This document shows, in pieces, positions 1 to 7,402 of a DNA stretch of 64,000 nt (positions within the stretch are counted from its first letter, which is position 1; every line of letters starts with the position of its first letter). A model generated the notes under the pieces. It saw only the letters and a program-made list of their open reading frames with translations, did no database searches and had not been told where the DNA came from. Source of the DNA: Vibrio casei (lineage in GTDB: Bacteria > Pseudomonadota > Gammaproteobacteria > Enterobacterales > Vibrionaceae); the NCBI RefSeq assembly GCF_002218025.2, contig NZ_AP018681.1, positions 248,001 through 312,000 on the forward strand, written 5' to 3'. The position numbers were made by a program, and so were the translations under genes.

Positions 1-121
1 GCGTTAGGGTATTTGTTATTTCGTAATTTGTACTTTACATGGTTTTTAATGACGGCTTGTATTATTTCATGGTTTATATTTTTGTCCATAGCCTTACTTT
101 TGAGAGCGGCTGCACAATGAT

Positions 122-137
122 ATGCAACCGTTTGCTT
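122..137 (+). promoter_or_regulatory. PurR-like operator
   Basis: The 16 bases ATGCAACCGTTTGCTT match 13 of 16 positions of the PurR consensus ACGCAAACGTTTGCGT, including the central CG. The site lies about 47 bases before the nucleosidase start codon. Purine-repressor control would fit a nucleoside-cleaving enzyme. Assignment rests on sequence only, and another LacI-family protein could bind. Confidence 0.45.
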
Positions 138-183
138 TTTCCGTACAATACTGAGGATTTTTTATCTTTAAGTAAGGTTTTTT

Positions 184-1044
184 ATGAAATGGTATAAAGT
201 GATATTTGTCTCGGTATTTGCTTTGGCTTTTAGTGTGGTTACTCAAGCATCTGCAATGAAGAGTGTTACGGTTAATAGTCATCAGGTACCTTTACAGCCG
301 ATTATTATTCAAGGGCCAATGCCAATTGAAGCGCAACACTTTGCGGCACTTTTAAAAGACGTTTCAATTGAAAAAACTGGCTCATTTGTTTTTTATAAAG
401 GCACCTTAAATGGCTACCCAGTGATTGTAAGCCAAACCGGTAAAGGCTTAGAGAACACAGCAGCGGCGACCGCGATTGCGATTGAGCGCTATAAGCCGTT
501 GGCGATTATCAACCAAGGTACTTCTGGCGGACACGATCCAAAATTAGCCGTCGGCGATATTGTGCTAGGTAAGCGTGTGGTAAATATCGGCAACCTAAAA
601 ACACCAAGTAAAAAAGCCACTGAAGGCTCGAATTCGCTAACATGGATCCCAATGGATATCATGGCCTCTTCAGGTAGTGCGGGTTCAGACGATGCTAACA
701 AAATCCGTTACTATGAAGGTAGCCCTGAACTACTCGCCATTGCTAAACAAGTCAAATACCAGAACGGTAAAGTGGTAGAAGGCACGGTTGGTTCTGCGAA
801 CTTCTGGAATAGCGAACTTGACCGTATTACATGGTTCCATGAAAACTTCGGCACTAGTGTAGAAGAGATGGAAGGCGCATCAGTGGCACAAATTGCCGAG
901 GCTTATAAAGTACCATTCTTATCGATTCGCATTTTGTCGAACAACATCACCAATGGTGGTCATTACGATCCGAATACCGCAACAGAATGCCAAGCGTTTG
1001 TAAAAGATGTCATGGTGAAATACATCGAGACACTGCAAAAATAG
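184..1044 (+). CDS. Secreted 5'-methylthioadenosine/S-adenosylhomocysteine nucleosidase-like protein
   Basis: The protein has 286 residues and belongs to the PNP/UDP phosphorylase superfamily. Residues 1-24 form a Sec signal peptide (basic start, hydrophobic stretch, A-S-A end), so the enzyme should be periplasmic or secreted, unlike cytoplasmic Pfs. The nucleosidase core follows: GPMPIEA near residue 40, a glycine-rich SQTGKG segment, INQGTSGG, and the VEEMEGASVAQ segment near 225. The last of these is the family substrate-binding region with the conserved M-E pair, and ILSNNITNGG near 250 ends the site. The likely reaction is hydrolysis of adenine from extracellular MTA, SAH or a related nucleoside. 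The gene stands alone; a PurR-like box lies upstream and a MITE-like repeat directly downstream. The exact substrate is inference. Confidence 0.85.
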   Translation: MKWYKVIFVSVFALAFSVVTQASAMKSVTVNSHQVPLQPIIIQGPMPIEAQHFAALLKDVSIEKTGSFVFYKGTLNGYPVIVSQTGKGLENTAAATAIAIERYKPLAIINQGTSGGHDPKLAVGDIVLGKRVVNIGNLKTPSKKATEGSNSLTWIPMDIMASSGSAGSDDANKIRYYEGSPELLAIAKQVKYQNGKVVEGTVGSANFWNSELDRITWFHENFGTSVEEMEGASVAQIAEAYKVPFLSIRILSNNITNGGHYDPNTATECQAFVKDVMVKYIETLQK

Positions 1045-1074
1045 AAGACAAACACTTAACCTCCGAAGAGGTTA

Positions 1075-1341
1075 TATACCCAAGTAACTTAAAGGTGCGA
1101 GTTTCAGCAAGAATAAAACAAGCTTTAGGCAAGGCAAATTGAATATGAGCATAGTTATTCTATCTCTGTTCAATTTAACGCAGCATAAAGCTTGTTTTAA
1201 CTTGCCCTTCGGGAGCTTCATTCAAACCTTTATGCCGCGTCAGATTGGTTTGAAAGGTGCCCACATTCCTTCGCCAATCCTCCTTGCCTAAAGGCTTGGA
1301 TGATAGCTCTGAATTCTGCACCTTGAAGTCACTTGGGTATA
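1075..1341. repeat. MITE-like element with 24-bp inverted ends
   Basis: The ends 1075-1098 and 1318-1341 are near-perfect inverted repeats (TATACCCAAGTAACTT... against ...AAGTCACTTGGGTATA). The interior of about 220 bases has no ORF. It sits between the convergent nucleosidase and MAPEG genes. A small hairpin (AACCTC-cgaa-GAGGTT, 1058-1073) directly precedes it. This size and structure fit a miniature inverted-repeat or intergenic palindromic element. No second copy was found in the window. Confidence 0.6.
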
Positions 1342-1346
1342 CAGTT

Positions 1347-1384
1347 AAAAGCCTTGAGATTATTGTGTCTCAAGGCTTTTTCAT
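1347..1384. terminator. Bidirectional rho-independent terminator
   Basis: A 13-bp stem AAAAGCCTTGAGA (1347-1359) pairs with TCTCAAGGCTTTT (1368-1380) around an 8-base loop. It is flanked by A- and T-runs, so it can end transcription of the MAPEG gene (minus) and of the nucleosidase (plus). Confidence 0.8.
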
Positions 1385-1401
1385 TTTTGTTGGAACGAGT
1401 A

Positions 1402-1803
1402 TTAACTAGCGATGATCAGTAAGTTGATCCAAAGGACGAGTACACACAAAAACGAGCCCCAAAAAGCTAAGGCGCGGTGTCTCACGTTGTTAGAACCGAG
1501 ATGAATATAGCTGTGCAAGTAACGGAATAGTACAAATAACCAAGCCACCACTAAGCCAAAGATGCTGTCGATATGTAGGCTGACGTATAAGGTACACACC
1601 ACATAAAACAGTACTGGGATCTCAAAAAGATTAGCCAAGTGACGATTGGTTTTGACGACCATGTCAGGTAGGTTATCACCCTGCATCAGTTGAAAATACT
1701 TCAGACTAATTTGTTTGCTTTTGACACTATTAATACGAACTTTAAGCGTGACACAGCCAACAATAAAAATCAGCAACACCATTGCCGCCATTGGATAAAG
1801 CAT
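1402..1803 (-). CDS. MAPEG family membrane protein
   Basis: The protein has 133 residues with about four transmembrane helices, typical of the MAPEG family (membrane-associated proteins in eicosanoid and glutathione metabolism). The family pattern is visible: the helix-1 start MLYPMAAMVLLIFIVG, then a polar cytoplasmic loop, then RHLANLFEIPVLFYVVC near residues 54-70 (the conserved N-x-x-E-x-P motif). After this come FVLFRYLHSYIHLG near 90 and an arginine-containing NNVRHRA stretch. Bacterial members are often annotated as glutathione-dependent or hypothetical, so no substrate can be named. It is a single gene convergent with the nucleosidase. Confidence 0.85.
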   Translation of the reverse strand: MLYPMAAMVLLIFIVGCVTLKVRINSVKSKQISLKYFQLMQGDNLPDMVVKTNRHLANLFEIPVLFYVVCTLYVSLHIDSIFGLVVAWLFVLFRYLHSYIHLGSNNVRHRALAFWGSFLCVLVLWINLLIIAS

Positions 1804-1971
1804 AAATATTTCCTTGTGAGTTTTTATCTATCTTCAGGTTAGGATAAAAGAGTTTAGAACAACTTAATCAGTACGTAGTGTATGGAGTTTTGGTTCACTT
1901 ATTGGAAATAAATATATTTATTTATCCCTTCTCTATCACTGAACCAAAAATGGTAGAGAAGGAAAATGTTA

Positions 1972-3267
1972 TTACATTAAGTAGTTGGTGATAGCACGAT
2001 ACATCGGCAACAACACTGGGTCAGATTTGCTATTGGCCGCGACAGGTTGAGAGGCAAAACGAACAATAACGGTTTCTGCTTTTGGATCGATATAGATGGT
2101 TTGGCCATGTACGCCTCGCGCTGCAAAGACGCCGTGATCATCATGAGAAACCCACCAAAGATCTCGATAACTCCAACCGGGTAAGGTTTGGTAGCCAGCC
2201 TTGGCAAATAAGGCTTTATCACCACCTTGTTTGATATCATCAATGGCGGCTTTAGGAATAATAGTTTGTCCATTATATTGACCATCTAAACGGATCATTT
2301 CTCCAAAACGAGCCATATCGCGAGTGGTGAGATTCAAACCGCCGCCAGCAAATTCATTGCCTTCTGAATCAAGAGAAATATAAGCATCTCGCTCAACGCC
2401 AAGCTTTTGCCAAACACGCTCAGATAGCACTTTACTTACCGACTGATTCGTCACACGTCGAATGAGCCAACCAGCGACATCAGCATTGACGGTTTGATAG
2501 TTAAAAACATTGCCAGGCTTTTGTGCGCTAGTAACGGTTTTGGCGTAATTGTAAAAACCTTGTGGTCCTTGGTAATTTTGGGGTTGTGGGAATAAGCCAC
2601 CCGCTTGAACATAATCCCAGATTTCTGCTTTAGGATCGGCGTAGTTTTCTGAAAATTTGACCCCAGTTTGCATATCCAATACTTGTTGAACCGTGGCATC
2701 TGCAAACCCTGAGCCTTTAAGTTCTGGTATATATTGAGTCACCTTGGCATTAGGGGCGAGCTTTCCTTCTTGAATTAATGTTGCCGCTAAAAGACCGAAT
2801 ACTGATTTGGTGACCGACCAAGCAATATGGCGAGTTTGAGGCGTCATCACACCATAATATTGCTCAAATACCACATTGCCTTTGTGCATCACTAATATGG
2901 AATCGGTATAAGTATTAACTAAGGCTTTCTCGACGGTTAGGGAGGATTGTCCATCCATTGTTTTGAATGAGAGTTGCTTAATTTGAGGATCAACTTTAAC
3001 TGTCAACTTAGAAGGTGCAGAGTTTCCTTGCCAAATTACGCTAGTCGGTTGAAGCTCACTCCAGTGTGCAAAAGACCAACGTAATTGAGGGAAGTGGTAA
3101 AAGCTCCCATCTTGTTTACGGATAATTTTATCGGCTGGTGGCGGTTGACCTTGCATCCAGCCTTGTAACGCAGGATCACTTTTTACCGGATCGAGTTTAT
3201 CTGAATCTGCTGCAAAAGAAGGTATTGAAAGACTCATCAATACGGTAAAAAGTAAGCTTCTCTTCAT
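1972..3267 (-). CDS. Beta-lactamase-fold serine hydrolase, exported
   Basis: The protein has 431 residues with a clear signal peptide (MKRSLLFTVLMSLSIPSFAA). It belongs to the class C beta-lactamase/esterase (PF00144) family. The nucleophile motif S-x-x-K is seen as SVTKSVFG near residue 151. A tyrosine motif NYQTVNAD lies near 258, and HGQTIYIDP near 390 replaces the K-T-G box, a variation common in esterase-like members. The product is probably a periplasmic esterase or amidase rather than a resistance enzyme. It is transcribed divergently from the MerR-family gene at 3475, with a 207-base intergenic region between them. Confidence 0.8.
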   Translation of the reverse strand: MKRSLLFTVLMSLSIPSFAADSDKLDPVKSDPALQGWMQGQPPPADKIIRKQDGSFYHFPQLRWSFAHWSELQPTSVIWQGNSAPSKLTVKVDPQIKQLSFKTMDGQSSLTVEKALVNTYTDSILVMHKGNVVFEQYYGVMTPQTRHIAWSVTKSVFGLLAATLIQEGKLAPNAKVTQYIPELKGSGFADATVQQVLDMQTGVKFSENYADPKAEIWDYVQAGGLFPQPQNYQGPQGFYNYAKTVTSAQKPGNVFNYQTVNADVAGWLIRRVTNQSVSKVLSERVWQKLGVERDAYISLDSEGNEFAGGGLNLTTRDMARFGEMIRLDGQYNGQTIIPKAAIDDIKQGGDKALFAKAGYQTLPGWSYRDLWWVSHDDHGVFAARGVHGQTIYIDPKAETVIVRFASQPVAANSKSDPVLLPMYRAITNYLM

Positions 3268-3474
3268 GTTAGTTCCTGTTAATTTAGATTAAAGTAACCA
3301 ATTAGGCACCAATACCGTTATCATTTGGTGAGTATAAAATTCGCGCAATATTAATTGATAAGATTAACAATTAAAGTTTGGTGACTCACAAATCAGAGAA
3401 TACGGCATGAATTTATTTATTCTGTCGGGCCGATACATTGATGGGTAATTATAATTGAAACTTAGGACTGAAAT

Positions 3475-3831
3475 ATGAATATGAAAGCGTTTTCTGGCTT
3501 AGTAGGCTTGTCTTCTCATACTCTTCGATATTATGAAAAAATCGGTTTGCTTAAGAATATTCATCGAAATAGTAGTGGTCATCGTGAATATACCAATAAA
3601 GATTTAATCTGGATTGGCTTTGTGAAGCGATTAAAAGATACCGCGATGCCTTTAGATGAAATCTTACAGTATGCAAAGTTAAGAGAGCTGGGGGCGGGGT
3701 CGCTATTGGAACGACAACACTTATTGGAACAGCATCAACAAAACTTAAAAAAACATATTGATGAACAACAAAAACACATGGCGGCTTTAGAAGAAAAAAT
3801 TGACCTATATAAAAATGGAAAAGTGAGTTGA
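3475..3831 (+). CDS. MerR family transcriptional regulator
   Basis: The protein has 118 residues. The N-terminal winged helix-turn-helix is typical (MKAFSGLVGLSSHTLRYYEKIGLL, residues 3-26, with the RYYE signature). It is followed by the second wing (R-x-S-x-G-x-R-x-Y) and a C-terminal dimerisation coiled coil (residues 75-112). There are no cysteines, so it is not a metal sensor of the CueR/ZntR type. It looks like the short members that respond to aldehydes or small organics. The carboxymuconolactone decarboxylase-like gene starts 60 bases downstream and is probably cotranscribed. The divergent serine hydrolase may also be a target. Confidence 0.85.
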   Translation: MNMKAFSGLVGLSSHTLRYYEKIGLLKNIHRNSSGHREYTNKDLIWIGFVKRLKDTAMPLDEILQYAKLRELGAGSLLERQHLLEQHQQNLKKHIDEQQKHMAALEEKIDLYKNGKVS

Positions 3832-3891
3832 CTTAGAGTGAACTCTAACTTGTATGGTGTGCTTCTTCTTAACTAAATAGGTACATAAACC

Positions 3892-4284
3892 ATGCAAAAA
3901 TCACGCTTTGAAATTGGGTTACAACTCCTGTCTGAAATAGATGGCGATGCAGGACATAACGTTATCGAAAGCTTGCAAGATATTTGCCCAGATCTTGCTA
4001 AGTACACCATTGAATATCCTTTTGGTGACATTTATGCACGCCCAGGTCTTGATTTAAAATCCCGAGAAATTGCTACTGTTGCGGCTCTCACTGCTTTGGG
4101 AAATTGCGCCCCTCAACTCAAAGTTCACCTACATGCAGCATTGAATGTTGGATGCAGTGAAGATGAAATAAAAGAAGTAATCATTCAAATGTCTGGTTAT
4201 GCAGGGTTCCCAGCGGCACTGAATGGCATGTTTGCATTTAAAGAAGTGTTAGCCACCAGAAACAAACAAAACCCACAGACCTAA
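3892..4284 (+). CDS. Carboxymuconolactone decarboxylase family protein
   Basis: The protein has 130 residues and one CMD domain. The family core is visible: KSREIATVAALTALGNCAPQLKVHLHAALNVGCSEDE (described here by position, residues 57-93), followed by EVIIQMSGYAGFPAALNGM. The single cysteine of GNCAPQ and the H-x-H of VHLHAAL are in the AhpD-like active-site region, but the full C-x-x-C pair is absent. It is therefore more like a CMD or YurZ-type enzyme than an AhpD peroxidase. The gene follows the MerR gene. Its last codons lie inside a 30-bp sequence that is repeated exactly at 5551-5580. Confidence 0.85.
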   Translation: MQKSRFEIGLQLLSEIDGDAGHNVIESLQDICPDLAKYTIEYPFGDIYARPGLDLKSREIATVAALTALGNCAPQLKVHLHAALNVGCSEDEIKEVIIQMSGYAGFPAALNGMFAFKEVLATRNKQNPQT

Positions 4285-4290
4285 ATCTGT
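4261..4290 (+). repeat. 30-bp exact direct repeat, copy 1
   Basis: This 30-base stretch (AACAAACAAAACCCACAGAC plus ten more bases) covers the last codons and stop of the CMD gene. It recurs without mismatch at 5551-5580, 1290 bp away. At copy 1 the hairpin is cut short after CTAAATCTGT, whereas copy 2 continues into GGGTTTT and completes a terminator. The HPP and TetR genes lie exactly between the copies. Confidence 0.9.
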
Positions 4291-4404
4291 CTCTTGTTAC
4301 CCCTATCTCTTAGAATCTTATCGCTTGGTATTTGAAAGCTTAATCAAAGCCAAGCGTAAGAAATTAAGGTAGATAATCGTCATTACGTAGTAAAAACCAT
4401 TACA

Positions 4405-4893
4405 TTATTTATTTAATTGTACGGCGGTGTTTCGGAATGACCATACTTTGTGACCTTTTTGCATTGCCCTACCCATTAAGACAATAATGATAGCCCCAAG
4501 TAAAACGGGCGTGACCAAAAATCCCCAACTTTGTCCTGATAACATGATAAGCAATGGATTAGCACCTGCTGGTGGGTGTGTTGTTTTAGTGATTAGCATA
4601 GCGCTGACGCCAAGCCCTGTTGCAATCGCTAGAGTAATTGGTGTCACACCAATCAGTTGTACAAATGCTACTCCTATTATGGCCGTAACTAAGTGACCTA
4701 ATATTACATTTTTAGGTTGTGCTAATGGGCTATCAGGTAAACCGAATACTAGAACAGCGGTCGCTCCGAAGGGAGCCATTAGCATGATGGTTTCTTTTAA
4801 GGTGGAATCAAGAAGTGAAAGAATACCAATTGCCACAGTAGCTCCAAATCCTGCAAATATAGCGGTCATTATTCTATTCATAAAGTTCTCCAA
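4405..4893 (-). CDS. HPP family integral membrane protein
   Basis: The protein has 162 residues with about four to five transmembrane segments. The HPP signature is present as THPPAGANPLLI near residue 108, preceded by a conserved MAPFGATAVLVFGLP segment near 40 and LGHLVTAIIG near 67. HPP-domain proteins are membrane proteins of mostly unknown function; some plant and cyanobacterial members carry nitrite. The gene is divergent from the TetR regulator at 4986, and two TetR-type operators lie between them. It is therefore very likely the regulator's target. Confidence 0.85.
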   Translation of the reverse strand: MENFMNRIMTAIFAGFGATVAIGILSLLDSTLKETIMLMAPFGATAVLVFGLPDSPLAQPKNVILGHLVTAIIGVAFVQLIGVTPITLAIATGLGVSAMLITKTTHPPAGANPLLIMLSGQSWGFLVTPVLLGAIIIVLMGRAMQKGHKVWSFRNTAVQLNK

Positions 4894-4907
4894 GTTAGAT
4901 TTTCAAG

Positions 4908-4954
4908 GTAGACCAATCTGTCTACCTATTGCCAATGTAGACAACTTGGTCTAC
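4908..4954. promoter_or_regulatory. Two TetR-type operators between HPP and TetR genes
   Basis: Two perfect copies of GTAGAC-N6-GTCTAC lie at 4908-4925 and 4937-4954, with starts 29 bp apart. Palindromes of this type in a divergent promoter are the normal binding sites of the adjacent TetR repressor, giving autoregulation and control of the HPP gene. Confidence 0.8.
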
Positions 4955-4985
4955 TCTTGTCAAGTCAAATGAATTAGGAAAATTT

Positions 4986-5537
4986 ATGAACGAAAAACGT
5001 CAATTACTTATTGAGACAGCACTGGCTCTTTTTTATCAAAATGGCATTAATTCGGTGGGGATAAATGAAGTGCTAAAAGTATCCGGAGTGGCGAAGAAAA
5101 CGTTATATAGCCACTTTGATAGCAAAGAAGCTTTGATTCTAGCTGCGCTTGAGCATCGACATGAAATTTTCACCGCTTGGCTTGCAAGCAAGCTTGATGG
5201 AATAAGTAATAATCACGATTTGGTTGAAAAGCTATTTCATGCACTCAATTCTTGGTTTATAGGTTCAGAACCTACTTTAGGCTCTTTTAGAGGTTGTTTT
5301 TTTATTAATAGTTCTGCTGAATTCAGTGATCAAAATAGTGATATTTCGCTTTATTGCCATAAGCATAAGCAAGAGGTAAAAAACCTTATTGGACAGAAAA
5401 TGAATAAGGAGGACTCTCTATTTCTTGATGCGCTCTGTATTATGAAAGAAGGTGCAATCACCACCGCATATATGAGTGGTGATTATGATGTTACCGATCA
5501 ATGCATCAAGATATTAAATGCAAAAATGGTTGAGTGA
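4986..5537 (+). CDS. TetR family transcriptional regulator
   Basis: The protein has 183 residues. The N-terminal TetR helix-turn-helix is clear (LIETALALFYQNGINSVGI, then VLKVSGVAKKTLYSHFDSKEAL, residues 8-48). A helical ligand and dimer domain follows, typified by the CFFINSSAEF segment near 105 that is common in the NemR/AcrR-like branch with a cysteine in this position. It is divergent from the HPP gene. The ATG at 4986 is preceded by AGGAAAATTT. The ligand is unknown. Confidence 0.9.
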   Translation: MNEKRQLLIETALALFYQNGINSVGINEVLKVSGVAKKTLYSHFDSKEALILAALEHRHEIFTAWLASKLDGISNNHDLVEKLFHALNSWFIGSEPTLGSFRGCFFINSSAEFSDQNSDISLYCHKHKQEVKNLIGQKMNKEDSLFLDALCIMKEGAITTAYMSGDYDVTDQCIKILNAKMVE

Positions 5538-5550
5538 ATCAAAAAGGATG

Positions 5551-5590
5551 AACAAACAAAACCCACAGACCTAAATCTGTGGGTTTTATG
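5551..5590 (+). terminator. Rho-independent terminator containing 30-bp repeat copy 2
   Basis: The stem AAACCCACAGA (5559-5569) pairs with TCTGTGGGTTT (5576-5586), followed by a short T tract. Positions 5551-5580 are identical to 4261-4290. This terminator was therefore probably once directly behind the CMD gene and now ends the TetR gene. Confidence 0.8.
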
Positions 5591-5633
5591 TATTCAGCTT
5601 TTAAGTAACTCTAAGCCTAGAGTAGTGGCAAGT

Positions 5634-6170
5634 TTAGATCAGCTGCATTGTGGTAATGCAGGTTCTTGTTTTATCGGCAGTGCTTAGTACTTCGGTACTG
5701 GTTTTACCGTTATAAGTAAAGGTCACTTCTAGGTTCTTGCGATCTTTTGGCATCCATAAATCAATGAAGCCGTCTTTTTGTGTGGTGACTTGGCCGTATT
5801 TCAACACCTTTTTATTATCCAAATCGACCACTTTAACCATCATGGTTTTTTCGACCATTTCACCTTGGCAGCCCGTTGGTACGTGGTAGCCGCATGGGTG
5901 GGTTTGGTTTTCATAAGGGGCAATAGACAATAGATGCTGATCTTTAGTTGGGATCTGAATTTGGCTGTTGTCATCAAATTTCGCCACGATCACATCCGGC
6001 ATGACTTGGATCGATGCAGTGCCTTTACCGTGATAGTCGTGCGCTTTTTCTAACGCTTGTGGCGCGGTTAATCCTTCAAATTTATCAGCTTCATTGGCTA
6101 ACGTTGAAAAAGATAAAGCCGCGGCGAATGCGCCAGTGAGTAGTGTTGTTATCGTTAAACGTAGATTCAT
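5634..6170 (-). CDS. cueP: CueP-like periplasmic copper-binding protein
   Basis: The protein has 178 residues with an N-terminal signal peptide (LTITTLLTGAFAAALSFSTLANE). The diagnostic CueP segment HPCGYHVPTGCQGE lies near residues 93-106, and a third cysteine near 172 (RTCITTMQL) completes the cysteine set known to bind copper in Salmonella CueP. Known role: CueP stores periplasmic copper, reduces Cu(II) and supplies Cu to SodC. It is the second gene behind a CueR-type promoter at 6735-6765, 78 bases after the Met/His/Cys-rich gene, so the two form a probable operon. Confidence 0.88.
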   Translation of the reverse strand: MNLRLTITTLLTGAFAAALSFSTLANEADKFEGLTAPQALEKAHDYHGKGTASIQVMPDVIVAKFDDNSQIQIPTKDQHLLSIAPYENQTHPCGYHVPTGCQGEMVEKTMMVKVVDLDNKKVLKYGQVTTQKDGFIDLWMPKDRKNLEVTFTYNGKTSTEVLSTADKTRTCITTMQLI

Positions 6171-6248
6171 TGTATTCTCCTAACACTTCCAATATTGGTC
6201 GTGTATATATTCAAAAGTTAAGTTTTTTAATCGTATTGATGTATTGAA

Positions 6249-6692
6249 TTAAAACCAAACAGATTGAATGGGAGGACGTGACAAATTAGGTAGCGTTAAA
6301 GAGGGGATAGATTCGGTATGATCATTGTATTCTGACTCTGCCGATGGATTACTTTCCATATCCAACGCCGTAGGTAAAGTGGCATAAATTGGCGCGCAAG
6401 AGGCGCAGTGATCATCGCTATGTTTGGCAAAATCTGAACATGGGAAATCAGCGACTAGGCCAGTTTTAGATAAGCTGGCACAAGGTGACGCATGGTGCTG
6501 AGAATCTGGTTCAACCGCTGTGTCGTGTGTCATGCTTTGATCGGTTGCTTGAGGCATAGTCATTTGAATAGCAGAAATTGGCGTGGCAACACTCACACTT
6601 GAAAGCACAATGGCGATCAAAGTCATCAACAATATAACCGAATGTTGAAGTTTAGAGTGAAGCCGAGCTAAACAAAACCTAGTGAAAAACAT
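6249..6692 (-). CDS. Copper-regulated Met/His/Cys-rich exported or membrane-anchored protein
   Basis: The protein has 147 residues and no recognised family. One N-terminal hydrophobic helix (about residues 17-38) may act as a signal or anchor. The mature part is rich in possible copper ligands: MTMPQ, SMTHD, SQHHASPC, CSDFAKHSDDHCASCAP (a C-x-x-C with nearby histidines, residues 79-98). The start codon lies about 40 bases below a copA-like CueR promoter, so this is the first gene of the copper operon and precedes cueP. Its size and layout resemble short DUF2946-type proteins found near copper genes, but this was not confirmed. Function is inferred from promoter and composition only. Confidence 0.7.
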   Translation of the reverse strand: MFFTRFCLARLHSKLQHSVILLMTLIAIVLSSVSVATPISAIQMTMPQATDQSMTHDTAVEPDSQHHASPCASLSKTGLVADFPCSDFAKHSDDHCASCAPIYATLPTALDMESNPSAESEYNDHTESIPSLTLPNLSRPPIQSVWF

Positions 6693-6734
6693 CGTGAACA
6701 GGCGACTCGCTACAGTTTCAATGAGTAAGTGGCG

Positions 6735-6765
6735 AGTATAAAGCTTCCCACTAGGGGAAGGTCAA
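6735..6765 (-). promoter_or_regulatory. CueR-type (MerR family) copper promoter
   Basis: On the minus strand, -35 TTGACC (6760-6765) and -10 TATACT (6735-6740) are separated by exactly 19 bp. That spacer carries the dyad CCTTCCCC-TAGT-GGGAAG. The over-long 19-bp spacer and this dyad are the hallmark of CueR promoters such as E. coli copA. The cueR gene itself is not in the window. Confidence 0.88.
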
Positions 6766-6834
6766 TACCCTTTGTATTTGAAATTACAGCTATTCATCCG
6801 CCCCAATTATTTAGACGGACTAAACATGGAAAGG

Positions 6835-7350
6835 CTAGATCTGAAACTTACTTTTATCGCCAATATCATAGTGAAACGGCTGTCTAAGTTTGGCAATGCC
6901 AATGGTAAATAGCAACACAGCAGATAGGCCAGCAGCGAGATAAAAAACCGGCAACCAAATTGGCAGAGCAAAGCAAACCCAAAACAGAATTAATATCAGT
7001 GGCGTAATTCGAATCAATCTAATGCGGAAGCAGTAGTACTCTTTGATAGAAAGGCCGCACCACACGGCTAGGCTTGCTCCAACCGCAATCGGAGTAAACA
7101 AATTCGCAATTAATAAACAAACTGCAAATAAGGCGCTACTTTGGATAAACCAGCGGATGGTTTTGTCATAAAGATGCACACAAGCACTGGCAATTAATGC
7201 ACTAACAATTAGTAGTGGTACGCCATATTGTTCAAGCCCGAATCCTAACAAAGCAATCGCAATGGCTGACAATAAAAAGCACGAGCGATACACCGCCACG
7301 GTAGCGTAGTCGATGCGGTCGAGTTTTTCTTCAAAATGAATGTCAGCCAT
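6835..7350 (-). CDS. DUF2301-type integral membrane protein
   Basis: The protein has 171 residues and about six hydrophobic segments. A charged N-terminus (MADIHFEEKLDRIDYATVAVYR) comes before the first helix. The central LSIKEYYCFRIRLIRITPLILI region near 100-121 is characteristic of the uncharacterised DUF2301 inner-membrane family found in vibrios. It is transcribed in the same direction as the M14 peptidase upstream (52-base gap), so the two may be cotranscribed. Function is unknown. Confidence 0.7.
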   Translation of the reverse strand: MADIHFEEKLDRIDYATVAVYRSCFLLSAIAIALLGFGLEQYGVPLLIVSALIASACVHLYDKTIRWFIQSSALFAVCLLIANLFTPIAVGASLAVWCGLSIKEYYCFRIRLIRITPLILILFWVCFALPIWLPVFYLAAGLSAVLLFTIGIAKLRQPFHYDIGDKSKFQI

Positions 7351-7402
7351 AGCCGGTTTCCTATTAAATATTACTTAGTTAATTATAGGCTTTGAATGTC
7401 GA

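Noticed and set aside
1972..3267. Chromosomal beta-lactamase resistance gene
   Set aside because: It has the S-x-x-K fold but an HGQ box instead of K-T-G and an esterase-like layout; a resistance role is not supported.
3475..3831. The MerR gene as the CueR partner of the copper promoter
   Set aside because: It has no metal-binding cysteines and is linked to a CMD gene; the copper promoter must be served by a cueR elsewhere.
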